Source: Verrucomicrobiota bacterium (GTDB lineage: Bacteria > Verrucomicrobiota > Verrucomicrobiia > Chthoniobacterales > UBA10450). Taken from it: DNA of 13,071 nt. Of this stretch, positions 1-7,613 are shown piece by piece (the first letter of the stretch is position 1; every line of letters begins with the position of its first letter). The stretch is taken from assembly GCA_003218525.1 (NCBI GenBank), contig QHNU01000213.1, forward strand, positions 1-13,071, in the 5' to 3' direction. The notes beneath the pieces are model-generated. The model did not search any database and was not told the origin of the DNA. It worked only from the letters and a program-made list of their open reading frames with translations. The translations under genes and the position numbers were made by a program.

Positions 1-1
1 G

Positions 2-1078
2 CAAAAGGTCGAACCTCGTCACGGCGTGCGCCATTTCGGCGTGCCGCTGGCGGCTGAACTTCCGCCGGAAGTTGAGCGGCCAAGAAATCGCGCACTGGTG
101 ATCAGCCTCTCTTTGGCCGTGCTACTGCTCGCGCTCGGTGCGGCGACAGCTGTGCTGATTCCGACCCGTTTACAGTCACTTCTCCATCGCCAGCGTGATC
201 TCTCTACTATTGGCATTCTGGTCGGAGTGCCGGATTCGATGGCACCACCTGCATCGGAGCAAACGCCTCCCGCGGTGACAGCTGCCCAAAACCCAGCGAG
301 AGTGGCGCCTGCGGTCCCAAGCACAAATCCGCTGGAGTCGAACGCGGCTCCGCAGCCGAATTCACGAGCGGTCGCAGCAGGTCAAAATCGACCGCCTTCT
401 TCGGTAGTCGCAGCGCAAGGTTCGGCCGCGATTGCGCAACAGCTCCCATTCGCAGCCGCAGCTCCGATGCTGCGGACGGATCAGTCGACCATAAACGCGG
501 AAACAAAAAACGCTCCACCGCAAGTTGCCGCCAACAATCGTGTCACGGAGCCCCCGCCGCCGGCCGAGGGTCCCGATGTTTCGCAGTCGTCTGCGGCGGA
601 CAGCCCGGAGCGGCAACAAGCGGCAAACACGCCAGCTGACAACGAAGAGGACCGAAGCAAGTCTGAGAAAACTCAAATCCGGACGCCGCAAGATGTATGG
701 AACAACTTGCATTCCAATGCCGATCGAGCGGCTGGTGCTTCTCCAGCATCACCGGCAAAACCAACGGATGAAGGGAAGGTCATCGCTGGCAAGCGAAGCA
801 CTAGCAAAGCGCATCGTCAGCGAACGCCAACTAATCGCCGGCCGTCGACTCCACCGATGCGGGTCGGCTCGATGCGCGCGGAGTTTGTCGGTGTAACCGA
901 GGACGGAAGCTGGATTCTGCAGCTGCCAAATGGCAAGACTGTCGTTACGCCGCCGGTGCCTAATCCCGATGAGGTTCCGATTGAGAAGCATCGCCGTGTC
1001 CGCCGGGTAGTGCGTCCTACTCGTGAAGTTCCTTTTGACCAGCGTCCCCCAGTAGTAGCGCTGCCGCCCGATACCTAA
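2..1078 (+). CDS. Pro/Ala-rich single-pass membrane protein, 5' end outside window
   Basis: The frame is open from the left edge to a TAA stop, giving 358 visible residues. An internal GTG at 26 could be a start, but the codons before it read as plausible protein and no Shine-Dalgarno site is seen, so I treat the gene as 5'-partial. Visible residues 31-53 form one strong membrane segment, preceded by a charged, Arg-containing stretch. About 230 residues of low-complexity Ala/Pro/Gln/Ser sequence follow, then a basic stretch. A short segment at about 291-320 (FVGVTEDGSWILQLPNGK) looks like a folded beta hairpin. The tail is again basic and Pro-rich. The layout is that of a protein with a cytoplasmic N-terminus and a long disordered extracytoplasmic arm. 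It could be the C-terminal part of a larger protein, for example a membrane-anchored kinase or cell-envelope/secretion protein, but nothing visible decides this. It converges with the next gene. Confidence 0.6.
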   Translation, partial: QKVEPRHGVRHFGVPLAAELPPEVERPRNRALVISLSLAVLLLALGAATAVLIPTRLQSLLHRQRDLSTIGILVGVPDSMAPPASEQTPPAVTAAQNPARVAPAVPSTNPLESNAAPQPNSRAVAAGQNRPPSSVVAAQGSAAIAQQLPFAAAAPMLRTDQSTINAETKNAPPQVAANNRVTEPPPPAEGPDVSQSSAADSPERQQAANTPADNEEDRSKSEKTQIRTPQDVWNNLHSNADRAAGASPASPAKPTDEGKVIAGKRSTSKAHRQRTPTNRRPSTPPMRVGSMRAEFVGVTEDGSWILQLPNGKTVVTPPVPNPDEVPIEKHRRVRRVVRPTREVPFDQRPPVVALPPDT

Positions 1079-1128
1079 CCGGTAGCCGGACTTCGATTTG
1101 AGCTGGCTGGGCTGTCATCCACCTGACC

Positions 1129-2220
1129 TCAGTCGCTTTTGTCGGGATTGACCTTCGGGAGATTCTGTTCCTTATGTTCGCTCAGCGACCCGGTGAACAC
1201 CTGGATAAAGGCATTTCGAAAAACGTTCAGGATCGTTGTCATCACTGCTGCCTTCGGGTCGTCAAAACTTCCTGACATCGGAGCGCGTGTCCCGAAACGG
1301 TCCTTTGGCTGATTACGTATAATACGGGTGAGACCTCCGACGATTCCCTGCCAGACGAAATCGACTGGATTGTCGGAATCGTGAGCGGGATTGAAAATGG
1401 ACATGTGATCGAATACCGGCTCGACATAACCAGTGAAGGTGCCATTTTTCGAAGTTAGCTCACTGGCGATGCGGAGCGTTCCGGTTTCGAAAGTAATTCC
1501 AGCATAAGCTTTCGCGAAATCATTTAGCTTTACCAGGGGAATATCCCGAGCTTCGCCACGATAGGTAAACGTCGGTTTGCGGGCGTAGGGATCGAGTGCA
1601 ATTTGCGAGCGGCTGTCACCTGTTCGCAACGGGCGGCCTTCAATCTGAATTTCCGCAACCATCGTTTTGGATAACTTTTTACTATTCGTTAGATTGGTTG
1701 CGACCATCTGGACTCTATCGACGATAACGTCGACTTTCGGATTTTTGTGGAAGTCGCGATAATGGATTTCACCGTGAACGCCAAAACGATTGAATTTCAG
1801 CGGAAACAATTGCTTGATTTTCTCCGTCCACGGTTTGTCGATTCCAACCTGGGAATTCGCTTTTGCGGGGGCGTTCACCAAATTCATTTGCGGCCGAAAG
1901 ATGTCGAGCTGTCCGACGACGGCGCCGTCGAAAAGGGCACGCCATTGCAAGGAAAGGTCGACCAGAGGCGCGGAGAAGAACGGCACGGGGACATGTCCCG
2001 TCGTTTTGACAATATCGACGTAGTGAATCTGATATGCGCCTCGCCAGAGATGCAGAGTCACGGCCGAAACATGGCCACGATACTCCGGGATTTCGGATAA
2101 CTTGCGATTGACATAATCGCGAACCCAGAATGGCAGCAGTGCCCGCAGGATAACGAGCATGATCAAAATAAAAAGCCCGACGTAAAAGGGGGCGCGGTAC
2201 CAATGCAATTGCCGTTTCAT
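1129..2220 (-). CDS. DUF748 (AsmA-like) membrane-anchored periplasmic protein
   Basis: The product is 363 residues from an ATG. One N-terminal membrane segment (about 11-33) is followed by a long beta-rich periplasmic part. Typical DUF748 features are visible: LDIFRPQMNLV near 105-115, a repeated strand pattern, a GTLRIASEL block near 247-255, a GYVEPVFDHMSIF block near 264-276, and the C-terminal block MSGSFDDPK plus ILNVFRNAFIQ (315-340). DUF748 proteins resemble AsmA/TamB-type proteins that span the periplasm, and some members are implicated in lipid or outer-membrane homeostasis. The exact role of this one is not known. It is the last gene of a minus-strand group and is separated from the chitosanase gene by 77 bp containing three hairpins, so its expression may be partly uncoupled. 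No Shine-Dalgarno site is seen before the ATG. Family assignment is confident; function is not. Confidence 0.8.
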   Translation of the reverse strand: MKRQLHWYRAPFYVGLFILIMLVILRALLPFWVRDYVNRKLSEIPEYRGHVSAVTLHLWRGAYQIHYVDIVKTTGHVPVPFFSAPLVDLSLQWRALFDGAVVGQLDIFRPQMNLVNAPAKANSQVGIDKPWTEKIKQLFPLKFNRFGVHGEIHYRDFHKNPKVDVIVDRVQMVATNLTNSKKLSKTMVAEIQIEGRPLRTGDSRSQIALDPYARKPTFTYRGEARDIPLVKLNDFAKAYAGITFETGTLRIASELTSKNGTFTGYVEPVFDHMSIFNPAHDSDNPVDFVWQGIVGGLTRIIRNQPKDRFGTRAPMSGSFDDPKAAVMTTILNVFRNAFIQVFTGSLSEHKEQNLPKVNPDKSD

Positions 2221-2234
2221 AGCCGACGGATGAC

Positions 2235-2300
2235 AGCGCGGCAGCGCTCGGGCTCATGAAGGGAAACGCGCTTCGAGCGCTGATTGGCCGTGCCCAATCA
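2235..2300 (-). terminator. Cluster of three short hairpins between chitosanase and DUF748 genes
   Basis: Three consecutive inverted repeats occupy this gap. On the minus strand, the first overlaps the chitosanase stop codon (arms TGATTGG / CCAATCA, 7 bp, 6-nt loop, 2281-2300). The second is GCGCT / AGCGC with a 3-nt loop (2268-2280), followed by a short GTTTCCC. The third is AGCGC / GCGCT with a 4-nt loop (2235-2248). There is no clean U-tract, so this may be an attenuator or an mRNA 3'-end stabiliser rather than a classical Rho-independent terminator. The inverted repeats are seen directly; the role is inferred. Confidence 0.35.
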
Positions 2301-3674
2301 GGGTGCGCCAGCGCTGGGCGACGGAGTCGGAAAGGCGAATGTCGGCACTGGTGATGCGCTCGGAGAGAGAGCCGGCGATGGAGAAGCCGTCTCAGCAGGT
2401 GAAACCGAAGGAGTCGGAGTTGGGGAAGGGGTCGGGGTGGGTAATGGCGGGACAGTGTTTTCCCAATGATGCAGCGGCACGCTCGCGCCGCCGATCTCTT
2501 TTACAAACGTTTCACAACGCGCTTGCAGTTTTTCCAAATCCGGCGGACCCCACGATGAATCTGCCGTTCCATTAAAAATGAGATATGTGACCTTGAGATC
2601 ACTAACTGGACGATTGTTCGGGTTCGAAAGCGAGTTGATTTCCTTCCCAATCCGTAACGATGCCTCGCCAACTTTGTCATTCGGTCCCACATCGCCAACG
2701 ATCGCGGGATAGATTGCGTTTCCAGAGACAACAACAGCGTAATCACCGACCTTCACCGCATCCGGACCTTTGGTGAAATTCCCCGGCACAACAATGAATG
2801 GGTCGTAGGTGCCAATGAGATAGCTGAATTTTTTCATCGCGTTGATCTCGTCTCGCAATTCGGCCGCCGCGCTTCTCAAATCGCGTTTACGCTCCGGCGT
2901 TGCCGTTGTTTGCTCCGCATCGAGATGCCGCAAGCGATCCTCGGTAAGAGGCAGATAGGGGTTGGGCCGGGCTGTTTTCTTGCTCCACCGAAAGCTGGTG
3001 AAGGGTTTGAATGTCGGTGAGACGCCGTTTCCGGCTGGCACCCGATCGCCATCAGAACCGTCCGCGTCCACATCCATATCGGCCTGCAAGAGAAGCGCGC
3101 GGCGGTGGCTCTCCGGCTGACGCAGCTGGAGGACGGTTTGGCAGTCGTAAAAATTGTGGCGCGAGAGCAACTGATCCAGTCGACTAAGATTTTCGCGCAA
3201 GACGCGCACCTTGGTTTCGTAAAGCTGACCGAAGAATGGCGCCACCGCGTCTGGTTTCACCATTAAAGCCAAATTCGGAAATAATTTTGGAAGCTCGGGA
3301 CTAACCTTGGTGAGCTCGTCCATGGTGCGGTTCGGCGTCGGCACCCGGGTTCGCATTTTCAAATCAATCGCGTAACTCATCGGATCGATTCGCTCCTCTG
3401 CAGCCGCAGCACCGGGAATGGTTTCAAGTTCGGTGTGTAATGTGATTCCATTGAAAAGTCGTGGCAGATCGAATTTGCCGCTGATCGCCGGCGGGCGGCT
3501 CGCGGCGGGAGAGGGCGATGCCGGCGGAGGGGTTGGTATTTCCACCGGCTCAGCCCGCATCGCTTCCCGGTGCCAACGCTCGAGTGAAATCCAGCGCAGT
3601 GTGATCGCGCCGAACAACGCCAAAAAAATGACGAGCACGATGCGCCGCAGCGTTTTCAGGCGCAGCTTCTGCAC
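2298..3674 (-). CDS. GH75-like chitosanase, membrane-anchored, with Pro/Thr/Ser tail
   Basis: The product is 458 residues. The GTG start is supported by a GAGGAAA Shine-Dalgarno sequence just upstream. The N-terminus is basic with a membrane or uncleaved signal segment (about 11-28), followed by a Pro/Ser linker (45-65). The core carries the hallmarks of glycoside hydrolase family 75 (fungal-type chitosanase): an Asp-rich block DMDVDADGSDGDR (199-211), an FIVVPGNF/GDYAVVVSGN region (293-319), and AIVGDVGPNDKVGEASLRIG, in which Asp328 and Glu337 lie 9 residues apart, as do the catalytic Asp160/Glu169 I recall for the Fusarium enzyme. The expected reaction is endo-hydrolysis of chitosan in the periplasm or at the cell surface. 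Residues 411-458 are a Pro/Thr/Ser/Ala low-complexity tail with no further domain. The insert at about 230-280 is unusually long and charged. It follows the TMEM14-like gene by 4 bp, so co-transcription is likely. Family by motif, not by search. Confidence 0.7.
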   Translation of the reverse strand: MQKLRLKTLRRIVLVIFLALFGAITLRWISLERWHREAMRAEPVEIPTPPPASPSPAASRPPAISGKFDLPRLFNGITLHTELETIPGAAAAEERIDPMSYAIDLKMRTRVPTPNRTMDELTKVSPELPKLFPNLALMVKPDAVAPFFGQLYETKVRVLRENLSRLDQLLSRHNFYDCQTVLQLRQPESHRRALLLQADMDVDADGSDGDRVPAGNGVSPTFKPFTSFRWSKKTARPNPYLPLTEDRLRHLDAEQTTATPERKRDLRSAAAELRDEINAMKKFSYLIGTYDPFIVVPGNFTKGPDAVKVGDYAVVVSGNAIYPAIVGDVGPNDKVGEASLRIGKEINSLSNPNNRPVSDLKVTYLIFNGTADSSWGPPDLEKLQARCETFVKEIGGASVPLHHWENTVPPLPTPTPSPTPTPSVSPAETASPSPALSPSASPVPTFAFPTPSPSAGAP

Positions 3675-3678
3675 GGAA

Positions 3679-3999
3679 CTATTTCCTCAGCCAGGATACA
3701 ACTGCAGCAACAATGCCTAGCACGCTTAAAATCGACATCATCCCAGCCGGCATCATTTTCCACGTCGCGAAAAACTTTGGGACGAATTGTGCCGCTAGTA
3801 GAAGTGAAACAATCAGGGCGAGGACCAGCCCAGCGGTGTGGTGTTGAGGTAGAAGAAATGCTGCGGCCAGAAGGAGTATGCCCGAGATGGAGCCGGCAAC
3901 GATCGAAGGCACGCTGCCCTTACTGACATAGCCAATAATTCCACCGACGATCGTGAGAACGCCGAAAACAATGAAGTAAATCTTGACCGCCCCGGTCAT
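3679..3999 (-). CDS. TMEM14-family small integral membrane protein
   Basis: The product is 106 residues with about four membrane segments (5-24, 32-50, 55-71, 84-102). It shows the pattern of the TMEM14 (Tmemb_14) family: GYVSKGSVPSIVAGSISG at 23-40, a KFFATWKMMPAG block around 75-86, and a Gly/Ala-rich last helix. Bacterial members are uncharacterised; eukaryotic relatives are organellar membrane proteins. I chose the ATG at 3999. The frame extends to a GTG at 4071, but the added 24 residues do not look like the family and have no Shine-Dalgarno site. It is the first gene of the minus-strand group ending in DUF748 and lies 4 bp before the chitosanase. It is divergent from the small His/Cys protein A across a 122-bp shared promoter region. 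Confidence 0.75.
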   Translation of the reverse strand: MTGAVKIYFIVFGVLTIVGGIIGYVSKGSVPSIVAGSISGILLLAAAFLLPQHHTAGLVLALIVSLLLAAQFVPKFFATWKMMPAGMMSILSVLGIVAAVVSWLRK

Positions 4000-4071
4000 G
4001 GTCGACGCGATTGGTAATGCAACTGCACCGCGCTGTCCAGCCGGATGCGATTCCCTTGGAAACGATGGCAC

Positions 4072-4107
4072 GCAATCGTTTAACCGAAAATTCGGCTTGC
4101 GGTTTGC
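4072..4107. promoter_or_regulatory. Imperfect palindrome in the divergent promoter region
   Basis: A 36-bp dyad is centred at 4089.5. The inner arms CCGAA / TTCGG are perfect across a 2-nt centre. The outer ends GCAA / TTGC also match, and 11 of 17 positions per half-site pair overall. It lies between two divergent starts (3999 minus, 4122 plus) and ends 14 bp before the start of protein A, which suits an operator. It does not resemble the Zur/Fur box consensus I know. Alternatively it is a chance dyad. Confidence 0.3.
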
Positions 4108-4121
4108 TCTTTAGAACAAGA

Positions 4122-4442
4122 ATGTCGCGGCCAATGGGTCTTAGGCTCATTCGTGGTCACGCCGGCAGGGGTTTCGCGCTCGTGCTGCTCGCGGCCTTTC
4201 TGTGCGCGGTGGCGGTGGCGAGCTCGCCGCGGCTGCATGAGAAAGTGCATCACGTCGGTAGCCGCCACGAATGTGCGGCGACGCTCCTGGCGTCTGGTAA
4301 TTGCGAGCAGGCTGCGGCCCCGCAGATTATCCCGACCGTCGAGAAGGCGTCTGTTGCGCTGGCGTTTCTCTGGCGGCGATGCCAGCTCGTAATCGCGACT
4401 GCTCTGTCTTCGATTCTGGAGCACGCACCGCCCGCACACTAG
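4122..4442 (+). CDS. Small His/Cys-motif membrane protein A ('HECA' paralogue), upstream of receptor
   Basis: The product is 106 residues from the ATG at 4122; a second ATG at 4134 is possible, and the frame is open further upstream to about 4011. The N-terminus is basic, followed by one hydrophobic segment (17-34) and then a short exported part. Three motifs stand out: LHEKVHH (38-44), HECA (49-52) and EHAPP near the C-terminus (100-104). All three recur, in the same order and spacing, in the protein at the right edge of this window. The His/Cys/Glu content suggests metal binding, facing the periplasm if the hydrophobic segment acts as anchor or signal. It reads in the same direction as the TonB-dependent receptor 149 bp downstream, so a role in metal uptake or its control is plausible. 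I recognise no named family. Conservation of the two copies is the main evidence that this frame is coding, over overlapping ORFs in other frames. Confidence 0.7.
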   Translation: MSRPMGLRLIRGHAGRGFALVLLAAFLCAVAVASSPRLHEKVHHVGSRHECAATLLASGNCEQAAAPQIIPTVEKASVALAFLWRRCQLVIATALSSILEHAPPAH

Positions 4443-4454
4443 AGCGACAACCAG

Positions 4455-4487
4455 CCGCGTTGCTTCGCGGGGATCAGAATTTTTCTG
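4455..4487 (+). terminator. Hairpin plus T-run after small protein A (weak terminator/attenuator)
   Basis: A CCGCG / CGCGG stem with a 6-nt loop (4455-4470) lies 13 bp after the stop codon of protein A. A second tiny inverted repeat, CAGAA / TTCTG (4475-4487), follows, with five Ts inside it. The short stem and the 9-nt spacer before the T-run make this a weak terminator at best. It could attenuate read-through into the receptor gene. The rest of the gap to 4591 shows no clear promoter, operator or riboswitch. Confidence 0.25.
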
Positions 4488-4591
4488 CTTAAGCCGCAGC
4501 GGACTGGGTGTAACAGCACGTCCCGTCGCGCCGCGAATTCACCTGGCGCGATTCGCCACGATTTCACCAAACCAATTTCGCAAAGCTCTTC

Positions 4592-6721
4592 ATGAACAAA
4601 TTTTTAATTACATCCATCGGCATTTTGCTCGGCGTCGCTGCCGCACGCGGGCAGGATGCTCTTTCGTCGCCAACTCCTGCGCCCGCGGGATCACCTGCCG
4701 GAGCAACGGCGACGGCAGAACAAGTCGTAGTCACCAGTCAAGAACTGGATATTTCGCGTGAAGAAATTGTGCCGAGCCTCGGCGCTACGCGCTATACCGT
4801 AGGGCCGGACCGGATCGACTCACAACCGCAGGGTGAGAACGCACCTTTCAATCAGACTATCTTGCGCTTTCCGGGCGTGGCGCAGGATTCCTTTGGCCAG
4901 CTCCACGTCCGCGGTGAGCATGCCAATCTGCAATACCGGATTGATGATGTCCTCTTGCCCGAAAGTATTCCCGGTTTCGGTCAGGAGTTGGAGACACGAT
5001 TTGCCGACAGCATTTCACTGATTACCGGCGCACTACCGGCGCAATTTGGTTTCCGCACTACCGGGGTGATCGATATTCACACCAAAAACGGCGCCGTTTA
5101 CCAGCAGGGTGAAACGTCGCTCCAGGTCGGCAGTTTCGACACGATTAATCCCAGCTTCCAGGACGGCGGCATCTACGGGAAGCTTAACTACTACCTAAGC
5201 ACGGGTTATCTGCATAACGGTATCGGAATCGAAAATCCTACGCGAAGCAGCGACCCAATTCATGACGACACCGATCAGTACAAGCTTTTCAGCTATTTGT
5301 CCTACATCTTCGACGATACTAGCCGACTTACCCTGCTCATCAGCGGCAACCACAGCGACTTCCAAATTCCGAATAATCCCGGTCAGATCCCGGCTTTCAC
5401 GGACATGGGCCGATCCACCTTCGATTCGTCGAAGCTCGATGAAAATCAGACCGAACAATCTTCCTACGCCATTCTGACTTACCAAAAGAAGGCAGGCGAT
5501 CTCAATTTCCAGGCGTCCCTCTTTGACCGCTACAGCTCGATCCTATTTCGGCCCGACGAAGTCGGTGATCTCATTTTCAATGGTGTCGCTTCGCGCGTTG
5601 ACCGTGACATTCTGTCGAATGGACTCGAATTCGATGCCAGCTACAAGCTAAACGATCAGCACACGCTCCGAGGCGGTCTCCTTTTTAACGAACAACACGC
5701 CAGTGTCGGCACCGTCACCCTCGTCTTCCCGGTCGATGCCAATGGCAATCAAACCAGCGATGCTCCAATTCGTGTCGTCGATAACAGCGACAAGTATGGC
5801 TATTTTTACGGCTTCTATTTACAGGACGAATGGAAGCCGTTTGAGCAGCTTACTATTAACTTTGGTGGCCGTTTCGATGTGGTAGATGCATTTTCCCACG
5901 AGAACCAACTTAGCCCGCGCCTTAATGTGGTTTACACGCCTTCGGCCTGGACCACCTTACACGCCGGTTACGCGCGCTACTTTACACCACCACCGCTGGA
6001 GAACGTCGATCAAAGCACAATCGCGAAGTTTATCGGCACGACGAACGAGCCGGCAGTAAAACTGAATTCGCCGGTGACTTCGGAGCGCGCCCATTACTTC
6101 GATGTCGGTGCGACGCAGAAAATTACGGACGGCTTTAATATCGGACTTGATGGTTACTACAAGAGTTCGCATTCGACCCTGGACGAAGGTCAGTTTGGGC
6201 AGGCGCTCATCCTCTCCTCCTTCAACTACAAACGCGGCGAAATTTACGGCGCTGAGTTTACCTCCAGTTATGACAAAGGCGGATTCTCCGCATACTTCAA
6301 TGCCGCCTACGAATGGGCGCGCGGCACGAACGCCAGTTCGGCGCAGTTCCTCTTTGATCCCGCTGAGCTCGCCTTCATCAAAAGAAACTGGGTCTTTCTC
6401 GATCACGATCAACGCTTCACCGGTTCGGCTGGCATTTCCTACATGTGGAACGATTGGAAAGCCGCAGTGAGCGGTCTTTATGGCAATGGCCTGCGCCGAG
6501 GATTTGCCAATACCAAGAAGAATCATCCGTACGAAACCTTCAGCCTCAGCTTGGAACGCCGCATCAAAATCACAGACAAGAAGTCCGTCCTGGTGCGATT
6601 CGACGTCGTCAACCTATTCGATAAGATCTACGAACTGCGCGATGGCAGCGGCATCGGCGTAGGCGCGCCCCAGTTCGGACAGCGTCGCGGTTTTTATGGA
6701 ACCGTTGCATACGATTTCTGA
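4592..6721 (+). CDS. TonB-dependent outer-membrane receptor, putative metal or metallophore uptake
   Basis: The product is 709 residues from an ATG. A signal peptide (about 1-20, ending near ARGQ) is followed by a Pro/Ala linker. A plug domain spans about 43-167, with a TonB-box-like EQVVVTSQ (43-50), ILRFPGV (90-96), LHVRGEHANLQYRIDDV (104-120) and ALPAQFGFRTTGVIDI (147-162). The remainder alternates beta strands and loops and ends in aromatic Phe (VAYDF), as expected for a 22-strand barrel inserted by BamA. Length is normal. It imports a ligand across the outer membrane using TonB-ExbBD, none of which is encoded here. The substrate cannot be read from the sequence. Its position between small protein A and a zinc/manganese-type ABC importer suggests a metal or metallophore, analogous in role to ZnuD. 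It converges on the ABC permease with 4 bp between stops. No clear Shine-Dalgarno site. Confidence 0.9.
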   Translation: MNKFLITSIGILLGVAAARGQDALSSPTPAPAGSPAGATATAEQVVVTSQELDISREEIVPSLGATRYTVGPDRIDSQPQGENAPFNQTILRFPGVAQDSFGQLHVRGEHANLQYRIDDVLLPESIPGFGQELETRFADSISLITGALPAQFGFRTTGVIDIHTKNGAVYQQGETSLQVGSFDTINPSFQDGGIYGKLNYYLSTGYLHNGIGIENPTRSSDPIHDDTDQYKLFSYLSYIFDDTSRLTLLISGNHSDFQIPNNPGQIPAFTDMGRSTFDSSKLDENQTEQSSYAILTYQKKAGDLNFQASLFDRYSSILFRPDEVGDLIFNGVASRVDRDILSNGLEFDASYKLNDQHTLRGGLLFNEQHASVGTVTLVFPVDANGNQTSDAPIRVVDNSDKYGYFYGFYLQDEWKPFEQLTINFGGRFDVVDAFSHENQLSPRLNVVYTPSAWTTLHAGYARYFTPPPLENVDQSTIAKFIGTTNEPAVKLNSPVTSERAHYFDVGATQKITDGFNIGLDGYYKSSHSTLDEGQFGQALILSSFNYKRGEIYGAEFTSSYDKGGFSAYFNAAYEWARGTNASSAQFLFDPAELAFIKRNWVFLDHDQRFTGSAGISYMWNDWKAAVSGLYGNGLRRGFANTKKNHPYETFSLSLERRIKITDKKSVLVRFDVVNLFDKIYELRDGSGIGVGAPQFGQRRGFYGTVAYDF

Positions 6722-6725
6722 GGGT

Positions 6726-7613
6726 CTAACGTTCTCGCCACCGAGCCAGCGATTCTTCGTGGAGATGATGGCGCCGAAGAAATTTCGACAGCATCCCGTA
6801 CTTGGGGCTGAAAAGATAAGCCGCGAAAAAGATGACGCCGAGCACGAGCACGATGCACGCGCCGGAGGGAAGATTGAGCCAATAGGAAACAAATAAACCG
6901 GCGCACGAACCAAGCGTGCCGATAATGCCACCGCCCCAGAACATGGCGGCAAATGAATCAGAGCAGAGATAAATCGTGGCTGCGGGCGCAATCAACATGC
7001 CCAGCGCGAGAACGACCCCGACTGCTTGCAACGACGAAATCATTGAAAGCACGAGTAAGCCCATCAGCATATAGGTGAGAGGTCTTACCAATACACCCTG
7101 ACTGGCCGCTACCGACGGCTCGAACATGAGGAGCAGCAGAGGCCGCTGAAACGCGACCAGCAGTGGGAGGACGATGCAACTAATCAAATAGATAATCCAA
7201 AGATCGTCGTCGGACAGGCCGAGAATGTTGCCGAATAAGTAATGCGTCACGTTCACTCGAGCGGGCGAGAGGCTCAAAAGGACGAGACCGAGCGCGAAGG
7301 AACAGGCGAAGAGCAACCCGAGGGAGGTGTCCTCTTTGATGCGCGAACTGCCGGAAATAATTTGAACCCCAAGTCCGACCAGCAGAGCCGCGACCAGTCC
7401 GCCGAAGAACAGGTTGGCGGGTGCGAGGCCGAAAAAGATCAGCGCCAGCGCGACCCCCGGCAGCAAAGAGTGAGCCATGGCATCGGCCATCAGCGCCAGC
7501 CGGCGAAGTACGATGAAGGCGCTCAACATGCCGTTGGTAAATCCAATCAGGGCACAACCAAAAAGGGCGCGTTGCATGAACTCATGCCGGAAAGGTTCGC
7601 TCAGCCAGTTCAT
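6726..7613 (-). CDS. Metal ABC transporter permease (ABC-3 family, ZnuB/MntB-like)
   Basis: The product is 295 residues with about eight or nine membrane helices. ABC-3 (PF00950) features are visible: the first-loop block RRLALMADAMAHSLLPGVALA (about 37-57), a DTSLGLLFACSFALG block, a SLQAVGVVLALGMLIAPAATIYL block, and a final LNLPSGACIVLVLGVIFF helix pair. It forms the inner-membrane channel for Zn2+ or Mn2+ with the ATPase encoded immediately upstream. Its ATG overlaps that gene's TGA by 4 nt, so translation is coupled. It is the last gene of the operon; the stop is 4 bp from the convergent receptor stop and no terminator is visible. The C-terminal tail is short, basic and contains HHLH. 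Zinc versus manganese is undecided from this subunit. It is the usual partner of the ZnuA-like and ZnuC-like products in this cluster. Confidence 0.9.
   Translation of the reverse strand: MNWLSEPFRHEFMQRALFGCALIGFTNGMLSAFIVLRRLALMADAMAHSLLPGVALALIFFGLAPANLFFGGLVAALLVGLGVQIISGSSRIKEDTSLGLLFACSFALGLVLLSLSPARVNVTHYLFGNILGLSDDDLWIIYLISCIVLPLLVAFQRPLLLLMFEPSVAASQGVLVRPLTYMLMGLLVLSMISSLQAVGVVLALGMLIAPAATIYLCSDSFAAMFWGGGIIGTLGSCAGLFVSYWLNLPSGACIVLVLGVIFFAAYLFSPKYGMLSKFLRRHHLHEESLARWRER

Noticed and set aside
1079..1128. CCGG-TAG-CCGG dyad between convergent genes as a bidirectional terminator
   Set aside because: A 4-bp stem with no T-run on either strand is too weak to call.
1769..2257. 162-codon minus-strand frame overlapping the DUF748 gene
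   Set aside because: Different frame from the DUF748 protein, Arg/Ser-rich and without motifs.
2300..2460. GGxGT-type simple sequence repeats as a possible tandem-repeat element
   Set aside because: They encode the Pro/Thr/Ser tail of the chitosanase and are irregular; low-complexity protein coding explains them.
4000..4071. GTG-start extension of the TMEM14-like protein
   Set aside because: The added 24 residues are polar and unlike the family, there is no ribosome binding site, and the ATG at 3999 starts right at the first helix.
4080..4439. 119-codon minus-strand frame opposite protein A
   Set aside because: Arg-rich, with no motif or membrane pattern; the plus frame has the motifs shared with protein B.
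5957..6526. 189-codon minus-strand frame inside the receptor gene
   Set aside because: Antisense to a clear barrel domain; no recognisable motif and no ribosome binding site.
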